Source: Desulfovibrionales bacterium (lineage in GTDB: Bacteria > Desulfobacterota > QYQD01). From it: a stretch of DNA of 64,000 bases. The stretch spans positions 508,414-572,413 of the forward strand of contig JAQURM010000001.1 in assembly GCA_028715605.1 (NCBI GenBank). The letters run 5' to 3'. The notes beneath the pieces were generated by a model that searched no databases, was not told the DNA's origin, and saw only the letters and a program-made list of their open reading frames with translations. Shown here one piece after another: positions 32,895-39,855 of the stretch. Both the position numbers and the translations under genes were made by a program. Each line of letters opens with the position of its first letter. Positions within the stretch are counted from its first letter, which is position 1.

Positions 32895-34109
32895 ATGCAT
32901 GAAGAGGGGAGCGGCGCTATCGCCCGGACAATGAGGTTTGAAAAGAGCGAAAAATTAGCCTGTTACTCTATTGTCCTTAGCGTCTTTCTGGTAGGTTTCA
33001 AGTATTTGCTGGGGACCCTTTCCGGTAGTATGGCCCTGATCGCGGACGCGGTCCATTCTTTTGCCGACGTTATTTCTTCGGTTGCTGTTTTTATTGGTAT
33101 TCGGCTATCAAAGCGTAAATCCCGTGCCTTTCCTTACGGCCTTTATAAGGTCGAAAATCTGATCTCGCTGGTCATCTCCCTGCTTATTTTCGGGGCCGGG
33201 GTTGAGGTCGTAAAAACGTCCATAACGCGGGAGAGGGAGCTGATACTTACCCATGTGCCTTTGTCTATAGGGAGCTACCTGTTTATCATGACTGCCATCT
33301 ATGCCTTCTCCCGTTATGAGCTTCGTCAGGGAGAAGAAACAGGATCTCCCAGTCTGATAGCGGACGCCCAGCAGCTCAAGGCAGATTTGTTTTCATATCT
33401 GGTCATTATTGGTGGTCTCATAGGAAGTTACTTTTACCTTTCTCTGGACCGGATTATGACAGTTATAGTCGCTTTTTTTATAGGACGTTCAGGATGGCGT
33501 ATCTTTGTAGATGCCATCCGGGTCCTGCTGGATGCTTCGGTGGACCTTACCACATTGGACAGAGTGAAAACCATTACGTCGCAAGATCCTCATGTTCGGG
33601 AGATAAAGGAACTTCGGGGCCGAAGCTCCGGACGCTACAAATTCATCGAGATGGTTCTAACGCTAAAGGTTCGCAGTCTGGGGAAAGCGCACTATATTAG
33701 CAAAAACATCAAGACCAGGATTAAAGAAAGCATCCCGCAGGTGGACCGGATTCTCATACATTACGAGCCGGAGAAGAAGGACACGGTCACCTATGCCATA
33801 CCTCTGGAGAAAGATAGGGCCTCGATATGCGCTCATTTCGGCAGTTCACCCTTTTTTGCATTGATTACCGCAAAAGATAACGATATTTTTAATGAAGAGA
33901 TAGTGTCTAATCCTTACTCCCAGGAAGAAAAGAGGAAGGGGATAATGACCAGCAAGTGGCTTATTCAAAAGGGGGTGGATGTTGTGTTAAGTAAAAGCAG
34001 CATGGAGGGCAAGGGGGCCGGATATCCCCTGACCGATGCAGGAGTAGAGATAAAGACCGTGCCTTATGAGAGGATAGAGGAAGTAGTAAATTTTATCACG
34101 CATCTTTGA
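32895..34109 (+). CDS. Cation diffusion facilitator fused to a NifX-like domain
   Basis: 404 residues. Residues ~18-205 are a CDF metal/proton antiporter with about six membrane helices (GSMALIADAVHSFADV). The cytoplasmic CDF dimer domain follows (~210-285), then a complete NifX-like domain (~290-404: AICAHFGSSPFFALITAKDN style, with GIMTSKWLIQKGVDVVLSKS). In TM2 the metal residues are His54 and Asp58. In TM5 the expected H-x3-D has Gln160 and Asp164, so one His is missing and metal choice may differ from zinc exporters. The fusion suggests the exporter is gated by, or delivers to, the cluster-binding NifX domain. Start ATG 32895 is likely; 32931 is an alternative. Confidence 0.9.
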   Translation: MHEEGSGAIARTMRFEKSEKLACYSIVLSVFLVGFKYLLGTLSGSMALIADAVHSFADVISSVAVFIGIRLSKRKSRAFPYGLYKVENLISLVISLLIFGAGVEVVKTSITRERELILTHVPLSIGSYLFIMTAIYAFSRYELRQGEETGSPSLIADAQQLKADLFSYLVIIGGLIGSYFYLSLDRIMTVIVAFFIGRSGWRIFVDAIRVLLDASVDLTTLDRVKTITSQDPHVREIKELRGRSSGRYKFIEMVLTLKVRSLGKAHYISKNIKTRIKESIPQVDRILIHYEPEKKDTVTYAIPLEKDRASICAHFGSSPFFALITAKDNDIFNEEIVSNPYSQEEKRKGIMTSKWLIQKGVDVVLSKSSMEGKGAGYPLTDAGVEIKTVPYERIEEVVNFITHL

Positions 34110-34145
34110 GCAGATGAGTAACTTTTAAAAGAGGAGGGAGAAAAA

Positions 34146-34505
34146 ATGGCAAAAATAGCGATTCTTTCTTGTAAGAAAATCAAAGACGTCACCTGCGTAT
34201 CGTGTATTAAGTGTTTCAAGGCCATGCAGGCCAGAGAAGGAGAATTTGCGCGCTACAAGGACGAAGAATTGGATATAGTGGCCATGGGTGATTGCGGAGA
34301 CTGTCCGGGACTGGCTATGCCCAAGTTAGCCCTCATCAGTGATGTGGCCAAACAATATGGGCGTGACTTTGATACCGTACACTTAGGGACTTGTATAGTA
34401 AAAGCCACGACCACCGCTGCCTGCCCTATAAATATCGACCGTCTCAAGGAGATGATCGAAAAGAAAATGAACAAAAAGGTGGTGGTCGGCACCCACAATT
34501 ATTAA
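34146..34505 (+). CDS. CGGC-domain metal-binding protein
   Basis: 119 residues behind AGGAGGGAG. It has many Cys: CVSCIKCFKAM near the N-terminus and GDCGDCPGLAMPKLAL in the middle, then GTCIVKATTTAACPIN. This matches the CGGC family, here with CGDC in place of CGGC. The family is presumed to bind metal or transfer iron-sulfur clusters, but no activity is settled. It is 36 bases after the CDF-NifX gene and so belongs to the same metal cluster. Confidence 0.85.
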   Translation: MAKIAILSCKKIKDVTCVSCIKCFKAMQAREGEFARYKDEELDIVAMGDCGDCPGLAMPKLALISDVAKQYGRDFDTVHLGTCIVKATTTAACPINIDRLKEMIEKKMNKKVVVGTHNY

Positions 34506-34554
34506 ATCGGGCCGCTTTATTACTCCGGCAGGCAAATACATAAAAAATGTCATG

Positions 34555-34634
34555 CCGGATCCCCAATCAAGTTGAGGACAGGCTTGATCCGGCATCCAGT
34601 TCCTTGCTGGATTCCCGCTTTCGCGGGAATGACA
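34555..34634. repeat. Palindromic intergenic repeat
   Basis: ATGCCGGATC / GATCCGGCAT arms enclose a loop with CAAGTTGAGGACAGGCTTG; a following TTCCCGCTTTCGCGGGAA hairpin is part of the same unit. It extends the apparent frame upstream of the next gene but is not coding. Confidence 0.7.
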
Positions 34635-34666
34635 GTATTTGGGTATTTAATTGCTGGAGTAATAGT

Positions 34667-35308
34667 ATGAAGATCATCATTGTTTATGATAACGAAGCCT
34701 TGCGGGAAGGCCTCAAAGCTGACTGGGGCTTCTCCTGCCTCATAGAACCAGAAAATGGCCAGCGGATTCTCTTCGACACCGGGGCGAGCGGCTCGATTCT
34801 TCTCCATAATCTGGAAAGGCTCAACATCGACCCTTGCGCAATTCCCGAGGTCTTCATTTCCCACGCCCACTGGGACCATACCGGGGGACTTTTGGATTTG
34901 CTTAAGCTCAATAAAGAAGTCAAGGTTTACATTCCCAATTCCTGTCCTAAGCCTCCTGGTGCGGGTAAGGTGATCAGCATTACAGGCCCTGTTCAAATCC
35001 ATGAAAACGTATTTTCCACTGGTGAGCTCGAAGGCATAGAGCAATCTCTTGTGGTCAGGGCCAGAGAGGGTCTGGTCGTGGTTACCGGCTGCTCCCACCC
35101 CGGTGTGAGAGCCATCCTTCAGGCCGCATCAAGCTTCGGAAAGGTCGATGCCCTCATTGGAGGTCTGCATGGGTTCAGAGAATTCGATCTCATTAGGGAT
35201 CTAAAACTGGTTTGTCCTTGTCACTGTACTCAGTTTAAGTCGGAAATAAGGCGTCTCTATCCTGAGAAATCTCTTGACTGTGGGGCGGGCAAGGTTTTGG
35301 AAATTTAA
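34667..35308 (+). CDS. Metallo-beta-lactamase-fold hydrolase
   Basis: 213 residues from ATG 34667 behind TGGAGT; an apparent upstream extension is repeat sequence. It has the MBL motifs: FISHAHWDHTGGL (H-x-H-x-DH), VVTGCSHPGV and a late GGLHGF, then CHCTQFKSEIRRLYP. The group resembles the archaeal methanopterin-related 7,8-dihydropterin-type MBL proteins. It ends with a Cys-containing tail (CPCHCTQ) that may add metal ligands. Substrate is unknown. It is in the same cluster as the NifX, CDF and CGGC genes. Confidence 0.87.
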   Translation: MKIIIVYDNEALREGLKADWGFSCLIEPENGQRILFDTGASGSILLHNLERLNIDPCAIPEVFISHAHWDHTGGLLDLLKLNKEVKVYIPNSCPKPPGAGKVISITGPVQIHENVFSTGELEGIEQSLVVRAREGLVVVTGCSHPGVRAILQAASSFGKVDALIGGLHGFREFDLIRDLKLVCPCHCTQFKSEIRRLYPEKSLDCGAGKVLEI

Positions 35309-35316
35309 ATTGATGC

Positions 35317-36465
35317 TCAGATGCCATACGCCTTATAACAGGTACGGCATCCTGCCGGCAGAGGATTTCGGGACAGACCGTTTTTCAGTATCTTTTCAGC
35401 CTCCTCCAGTTCATGCCGGTCTGTTGTAAAAGGGCCCATATGGCCATAAGTCTTTTCGAATACATCGAGCCTGTTTTGATAAACTTTTCTGAATTCCGTA
35501 TATTCGGGGCTGTTCCATATTTCTATAAAGTCTTTCTTGGCCACATTACCAAAGCATATCCTCGGTATCTCGTGATATGAGCCGCAGAAGATTTCGGGTA
35601 TTGACCCCGACTTGGGCAGGTTGAGATACACGCAAGGCGAGACACTGCCGTCATGAGAAAAAAACACGATCTGCAAGGGATTGAGTTCACACATGATGAC
35701 CTCTTCCATCTCGAGTGGGTAACAGCGAAAGGGTAGCTTTATTCCCCGCGCTTCTTTTTCTGCTTCTTCCAAGATTCTTTGCAATCTGCTATCAGTCCCG
35801 TGGCAGGAAAAGACTTTTAGATCGTATTGGACTTCAGTTGGGCAATAGTCAAGGTTGTTGGCTACCAGTTCGTTTACGCCTATTTCTCGCGCCAGACGCA
35901 CGGCATCCGGCAGTTCTTCGATATTTGTCTTGGTCATCAGGTAGGAGAATACCACCTTTGGGGTCTTTGATTTTAGTTTTGCCTTAAGCTGAACGAGGAT
36001 TTTTACGTTAGCAAGCAGGGTATCAAAATGCGAGCCGCACCGTATCGCCTCGTGAGCGCCTTTTGATGCCCCGGCCAAAGAGATGGCAATTATGTCCAGA
36101 CCTTCCTTGATCAGTGTTTCTGATCTGTCAGGGGTTAGAAGGACCCCATTTGTGGTCAGACTCACCTGGCAACCCTTGGCCCTGGCGATACGAATCATGG
36201 CAAGTAATTCGGGGTAGAGGAGTGGCTCCCCCCAACCCTGGAGGTGAACATCCCTGGTGAGGTGAAAGTATCTGCTTATCTTTTCAAAGACAGGAAGAGG
36301 CATATCGCCCGCTACCCATTCATCCTGGAAAGCAGTTTTCGGGCACATTACACACTTAAGCTGACACCTGGAGGTGGGCTCTATCTGAAAAGACAGAAAG
36401 GGTCTTTTCCGGGTTTTAAACTTTGCAAGATAGCTTCTCATAAGACCAGACACAATAGTCTTCAC
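35317..36465 (-). CDS. Radical-SAM protein with SPASM-like C-terminus
   Basis: 382 residues. The cluster motif is EPTSRCQLKCVMCPKTAF (C-x3-C-x2-C). The barrel continues with LQGWGEPLLYPELL and SLTTNGVLLT. The C-terminal Cys-rich part (SCHGTDSRL, CYPLEMEEVIMCELNP, SPCVYLN, AGCRTCYK) has the look of a SPASM domain holding extra iron-sulfur clusters. Such enzymes often modify peptides or activate partner enzymes. It is convergent with the MBL gene, and its target may be one of the small Cys proteins nearby, but that is only a guess. Confidence 0.88.
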   Translation of the reverse strand: MKTIVSGLMRSYLAKFKTRKRPFLSFQIEPTSRCQLKCVMCPKTAFQDEWVAGDMPLPVFEKISRYFHLTRDVHLQGWGEPLLYPELLAMIRIARAKGCQVSLTTNGVLLTPDRSETLIKEGLDIIAISLAGASKGAHEAIRCGSHFDTLLANVKILVQLKAKLKSKTPKVVFSYLMTKTNIEELPDAVRLAREIGVNELVANNLDYCPTEVQYDLKVFSCHGTDSRLQRILEEAEKEARGIKLPFRCYPLEMEEVIMCELNPLQIVFFSHDGSVSPCVYLNLPKSGSIPEIFCGSYHEIPRICFGNVAKKDFIEIWNSPEYTEFRKVYQNRLDVFEKTYGHMGPFTTDRHELEEAEKILKNGLSRNPLPAGCRTCYKAYGI

Positions 36466-36560
36466 AGCTACATTCTCTTTTAACCCTTATAGGATAAAAA
36501 CACAATTTTGGTTTCACTTTAGTCTTTTGAAAATGCCGCGAAACCCAGGACCAGATCATT

Positions 36561-36845
36561 ATGCTAAGGCTTACAAGTGAAGACACAAAATTATTGCGAA
36601 GGATAACCAAAGCCAATGCTGCCAGAATGCACCCGCTTCCTGGTCCATTATTTCACTTTCTCCGTTGGGGACTTGCCTTTTCAAGATTGTATGCGATGTT
36701 CGCTGTATGTCCTTTTTGCGGGCGGGTTGGTTGCCCGGTTGGAGCCGGTAGCGCTGGTTTGGTGGGTGGATTCTTTGCTTTATGTATGCAGACCTGGAAG
36801 ACACCAAAGCGCACTTTACTAAATAAGTCTGACATCACGCATTGA
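36561..36845 (+). CDS. Small Cys-motif protein, probable
   Basis: 94 residues if the ATG at 36561 is used. An internal ATG (36627) would give a shorter protein starting MHPLPGPLFHF. It contains a compact motif FAVCPFCGRVGCPVGAGSAG with three Cys (CxxC plus C), followed by a hydrophobic GLVGGFFALCMQ. This Cys pattern and its setting beside NifX-like genes argue for a real metal- or cluster-binding protein. No good ribosome site is visible and minus-strand frames overlap the same bases, so the call is tentative. Confidence 0.5.
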   Translation: MLRLTSEDTKLLRRITKANAARMHPLPGPLFHFLRWGLAFSRLYAMFAVCPFCGRVGCPVGAGSAGLVGGFFALCMQTWKTPKRTLLNKSDITH

Positions 36846-36899
36846 TCAAGGAACCTATGGGTCAGAAAGGTTATATTAAATTTATTTGAAGGCATGATA

Positions 36900-36917
36900 G
36901 GATTAACATATTGATCC
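36900..36917 (+). promoter_or_regulatory. Imperfect palindrome upstream of the IssA-like gene
   Basis: GGATTAACATATTGATCC, imperfectly symmetric, lies 26 bases before the ATG at 36943. Its CATAT centre recalls the palindrome at 29515-29534 upstream of the DUF134 gene, so both could be bound by the same regulator. The similarity is weak. Confidence 0.35.
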
Positions 36918-36942
36918 AATAATTTCGCACTGGAGGGGAAAT

Positions 36943-37506
36943 ATGAGGATTGCGGTATCAGCAAACCAGCCGAGTCTGGACGGTGAGATAGACCCCCGTT
37001 TTGGAAGATGCCAATATTTCGTTATCGTTGATCCGGAAACCATGGAGTTTGAGGTGGTTGAGAACCCTAACGCTGGGGCAAGCGGAGGAGCCGGGATTAT
37101 GACGGCTCAGCTTATCGCCGGCACACAGGTTCAGGCGATAATTACGGGAAGTATCGGTCCTAATGCCAGCCGGGTGTTGTCGGCAGCAGCAGGGATTCAA
37201 ATGGTTACCGGAGTTACGGGCAAAATCGATGATGCTATCGAAGCATATAAGTCCGGCCGAATTGAGATAAGCCCGCAGCCTGGGATAGGTAGAGGCATGG
37301 GGATGGGTATGGCTGGAGGCCGGGGAATGGGTCGAGGTCCAGGTTTTTCGCCGGGGATGGCTCGCGGACGAAGGCCAGAGACCGGTTCTGCCTACCAGCT
37401 AAGCCCTGGAGAGGAAATCTCCGACCTCAAACACCGGGTCCAAGCGCTAGCTGAGGAGCTAGCCGAAATCCAGCGTCGCATTAAAGACCTGGAGAAGAAA
37501 GATTAA
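36943..37506 (+). CDS. NifX-like protein with cationic Gly/Met/Arg tail and coiled coil (IssA-like)
   Basis: 187 residues behind GGAGGGG. Residues 1 to ~108 form a NifX-like domain (EIDPRFGRCQYFVIVDPETM, GAGIMTAQLIAG, GVTGKIDDAIEAYKSGR). Residues ~112-147 are a Gly/Met/Arg-rich low-complexity tail (GRGMGMGMAGGRGMGRGPGF). Residues ~155-187 form a coiled coil (EEISDLKHRVQALAEELAEI). A NifX domain with a cationic Gly-rich tail is the architecture of IssA of Pyrococcus furiosus, which stores iron and sulfide as thioferrate particles. Storage here is inference from architecture. The coiled coil, if real, would help oligomerisation. Confidence 0.88.
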   Translation: MRIAVSANQPSLDGEIDPRFGRCQYFVIVDPETMEFEVVENPNAGASGGAGIMTAQLIAGTQVQAIITGSIGPNASRVLSAAAGIQMVTGVTGKIDDAIEAYKSGRIEISPQPGIGRGMGMGMAGGRGMGRGPGFSPGMARGRRPETGSAYQLSPGEEISDLKHRVQALAEELAEIQRRIKDLEKKD

Positions 37507-37531
37507 GAAAAAATCTTGAACAGGCTCCGAT

Positions 37532-37609
37532 ATGAAGATGATCGTCGGCTATGATAAGGAAGCCCCTAAAAAGGACGTTAAGGCTGACATGCTGGGTAAG
37601 ACCTTATGA
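37532..37609 (+). CDS. Candidate 25-residue small ORF coupled to the aminotransferase
   Basis: ATG 37532 to TGA 37609 encodes MKMIVGYDKEAPKKDVKADM and five more residues. Its stop overlaps the ATG of the following aminotransferase gene (ATGA at 37606-37609), a normal sign of translational coupling. The peptide is charged, without signal or membrane segment. No strong ribosome site precedes it. It may be a leader or a decayed gene end. Confidence 0.3.
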   Translation: MKMIVGYDKEAPKKDVKADMLGKTL

Positions 37610-38610
37610 AGAAAAGCAGGCTGGAAAAAGGAGGGTTTCCTCTTGAGGGTATAAATTTGGCCCTCTGCGAAAACCCTCTTCCCCCCATAGATGAAGCCAT
37701 AGAGGCGGCCAGGAAAGAGATCCGTCTGGGCAATCACTATACAGAACCCTATTCATGGAAGCTGAAAGAGAGAATATCAGACTATGTCAAGGTTCCTGTG
37801 GAAAATATCCACATAAATGCAGGCTCTGAACTTATACTCCGCCAATTGTTTTTACTTTATGGCCAGAGGGCGCATTTAATCTCTCCTACCTATTATCTTT
37901 TCGAGGAAATTGCAGAGAAAAAGACTTGTACTTTTTTGGCTGAAAAGGAAGATTTCCTTTTTAATATGAAAGGCCTTGAAATACCGAAAGATACAACTGT
38001 GGCAGTAATCGTTAACCCGAATAATCCTACCGGCACCGTCTTTAATATAAAGGAGAATCTTTCGCTTATCGAAAGACATCCTGATACCATGTTCTTAATC
38101 GATGAGGCATTCATTGAGTTCGGAAGCAACACAGCGGCAGATCTGATTTTTGAATACAAAAATGTTATTGTAACTCGTACGTTCTCAAAGGCATTTAGTT
38201 TGGCAGGTTTTAGGGTAGGCTATGCCATCGCAGATAACGAATTGATACGCTGTCTGAATAATCATAATGATGCCTATCCGCTGGCAAGGACTGCCGAGGC
38301 TGCGGCAATGGCATCTCTTGAACATTTGGATAAAATTGATGCCAGAGTTGTAATGCTGAAAGACCTGACCAAGGATTTTACAAAATCATTACAGAATTTA
38401 GGCATTACGACGTACCCTACAGAGACCTATTTTTTTCTGGGCAAGATTCCTCATATGAGCGCAGATGAATTTGCCAAGGTTTTAAGTGAAAAAAACATCC
38501 GCATAAGGCCCCTTCATCAGGAAGGGCTGGGAAATAATTTTTTAAGGTTTGCGACTTCCACCTCTGAAAATAACAGGATAGTCCTGGATACCATAAGAGA
38601 AATCTTGTGA
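37606..38610 (+). CDS. Histidinol-phosphate aminotransferase-like class I/II aminotransferase
   Basis: 334 residues. Fold type I: NPNNPTGTV (pyridine ring contacts), the DEAFIEF block and the PLP-binding Lys195 in TRTFSKAFSLAGFRVGYA. The C-terminal FLRFATSTSENN carries the conserved Arg. HisC-like enzymes act on histidinol phosphate, aromatic amino acids or threonine-phosphate (CobD). Without his or cob genes nearby, the substrate cannot be named. The size is slightly short for HisC (~350). The start codon overlaps the stop of a small upstream frame. Confidence 0.85.
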   Translation: MKKSRLEKGGFPLEGINLALCENPLPPIDEAIEAARKEIRLGNHYTEPYSWKLKERISDYVKVPVENIHINAGSELILRQLFLLYGQRAHLISPTYYLFEEIAEKKTCTFLAEKEDFLFNMKGLEIPKDTTVAVIVNPNNPTGTVFNIKENLSLIERHPDTMFLIDEAFIEFGSNTAADLIFEYKNVIVTRTFSKAFSLAGFRVGYAIADNELIRCLNNHNDAYPLARTAEAAAMASLEHLDKIDARVVMLKDLTKDFTKSLQNLGITTYPTETYFFLGKIPHMSADEFAKVLSEKNIRIRPLHQEGLGNNFLRFATSTSENNRIVLDTIREIL

Positions 38611-38671
38611 AAGTCTGTAGCCATGAAGGTTAGCATTTTCAAGGTCGATTCTATCCCGGATTAAAATCGAT

Positions 38672-39073
38672 ATGGATGAGTTCAGTGTCATAGTGGCCAC
38701 GCACGGGCATTTAGGTGAGGAAATGATCCGCGTGGCTACTCATATTATGGGCCATAAGCTGCCCGTGATGGCGGCATTTTCCGTCCCATTTTCAGCAGAT
38801 AATAGTTCCGGGCTTAAGGCGGCCCTGAGAAACCAAATAGCCAGGCTTGACTGTGGAGGAGGGGTGCTCATCCTGACCGACATACTGGGGGGGACCCCTA
38901 CCAATCTGGCGCGTTCCCTCCTGGATGAAGGCAGGATAGGCATCGTAACCGGTGTCAACCTCCCCATGCTGCTAAAGCTGCCTAAAATTAAAGACCTGAC
39001 CTTAGAAGATGCGGTGGCAATTCTGGCCGGCCTGGCGCGGAAGACGATCCAGCCGATCAGCAGGAGCTCATGA
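38672..39073 (+). CDS. PTS mannose-family EIIA protein (orphan)
   Basis: 133 residues. FSVIVATHGHLGEEMI carries the phospho-acceptor His11 (T-H-G). The rest (VLILTDILGGTPTNLARSLL, IGIVTGVNLPMLLKL) is the complete EIIA-Man fold. No EIIB, EIIC, EIID, HPr or EI gene is adjacent, so the protein probably serves a regulatory phosphotransfer branch rather than sugar uptake, as is common in Deltaproteobacteria. The partner genes must be elsewhere. Confidence 0.9.
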   Translation: MDEFSVIVATHGHLGEEMIRVATHIMGHKLPVMAAFSVPFSADNSSGLKAALRNQIARLDCGGGVLILTDILGGTPTNLARSLLDEGRIGIVTGVNLPMLLKLPKIKDLTLEDAVAILAGLARKTIQPISRSS

Positions 39074-39125
39074 AGATGCGGCCATACAGGCTAGCCGAGA
39101 TTCTTATGCGCAGGACGCTCTAACA

Positions 39126-39652
39126 ATGATCTTGACTTACATCATCATATTCAGTTTTGCGGGCAGTATAGGCGCCATCGCCGGGGCGTCCATTCTCATG
39201 TTGCTCGGGGATAAGGTTAAGAAGGTAATTCTTTATATTTTAAGTTATGCCATAGGTACCTTATTGGGTGCCGCCTTTCTGGGTATGCTGCCCAAGGCCA
39301 TGAATATGCTCAGCCCGGTCCTTGCCTTGAGATATGTCCTAATAGGTCTCTTATTTTTTTCCTCCTCGAAAAAATAGTTATCTGGCGGCATTGTCATGAT
39401 CCAGAGTGCGATGTCCACAGTGCGGCTGGTTACTTAATCCTGATCGGAGACGCCTTTCACAACTTCATGGACGGCATCGTCATTGCCACCGCTTTTATGA
39501 TTTCCATACCTCTTGGAATTGGGACATCCCTGGCCGTAATAGCCCATGAAATTCCTCGGGAGGTAGGGGATGTTGCTATACTCCTGGACTCCGGGATTGC
39601 CAATACTGGGTCTTTGCCAAAAACAGATTCCACTTCTCTGATTATCTCCTAA
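39126..39652 (+). pseudogene. ZIP-family metal transporter, frameshifted and truncated
   Basis: The first frame (ATG 39126 to TAG 39375-39377) gives the N-terminal helices of a ZIP transporter (FAGSIGAIAGASILMLLGDK, AIGTLLGAAFLGMLPKAM). The protein then continues in the -1 frame with FLLEKIVIWRHC and the two ZIP signature helices GDAFHNFMDGIVIA and AHEIPREVGDVAILLDSG. The switch falls at a run of seven T (39354-39360), consistent with loss of one T. After LDSG the sequence departs from the family and stops at 39652, so the last helices are also missing. Sequencing error could explain the shift but not the truncated end. Confidence 0.82.
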
Positions 39653-39759
39653 ATGGAAGGTTTTCCGGAAAGCTCTCTTAAGACGGGCAGGTTAGTGTCG
39701 AACTTTTTATTTCCGAGCCTTAGCAGCAGAAAAAGCAAAAACGTGTGTATGTTTTTAAC

Positions 39760-39788
39760 TTGACACACGACCGGGGCTCTCCTATATT
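39760..39788 (+). promoter_or_regulatory. Consensus sigma-70 promoter of carB
   Basis: TTGACA (39760-39765), an exact 17-base spacer, and TATATT (39783-39788), about 67 bases before the carB start. Confidence 0.85.
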
Positions 39789-39855
39789 CCCGGCAGTCGG
39801 AAGCAACGCCTAATCCGTTGTTTCTTGCATACGCGATGGATTTAAAGGAGATACC

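Noticed and set aside
32895..34109. Magnetosome MamB/MamM protein
   Set aside because: Only the general CDF fold is shared; no other mam genes are near and the fused NifX domain is absent from Mam proteins.
34547..34666. 40-codon N-terminal extension of the MBL-fold protein
   Set aside because: It is encoded by a palindromic repeat, and a good start with a ribosome site lies at 34667.
36416..36807. Short minus-strand frames near the SPASM gene start
   Set aside because: No ribosome site and no family; one is antisense to the Cys-motif frame, which has the better sequence signature.
30082..37506. Nitrogenase cofactor locus
   Set aside because: Only NifX-type small proteins occur; no nifHDK, nifEN or nifB radical-SAM gene is in the window.
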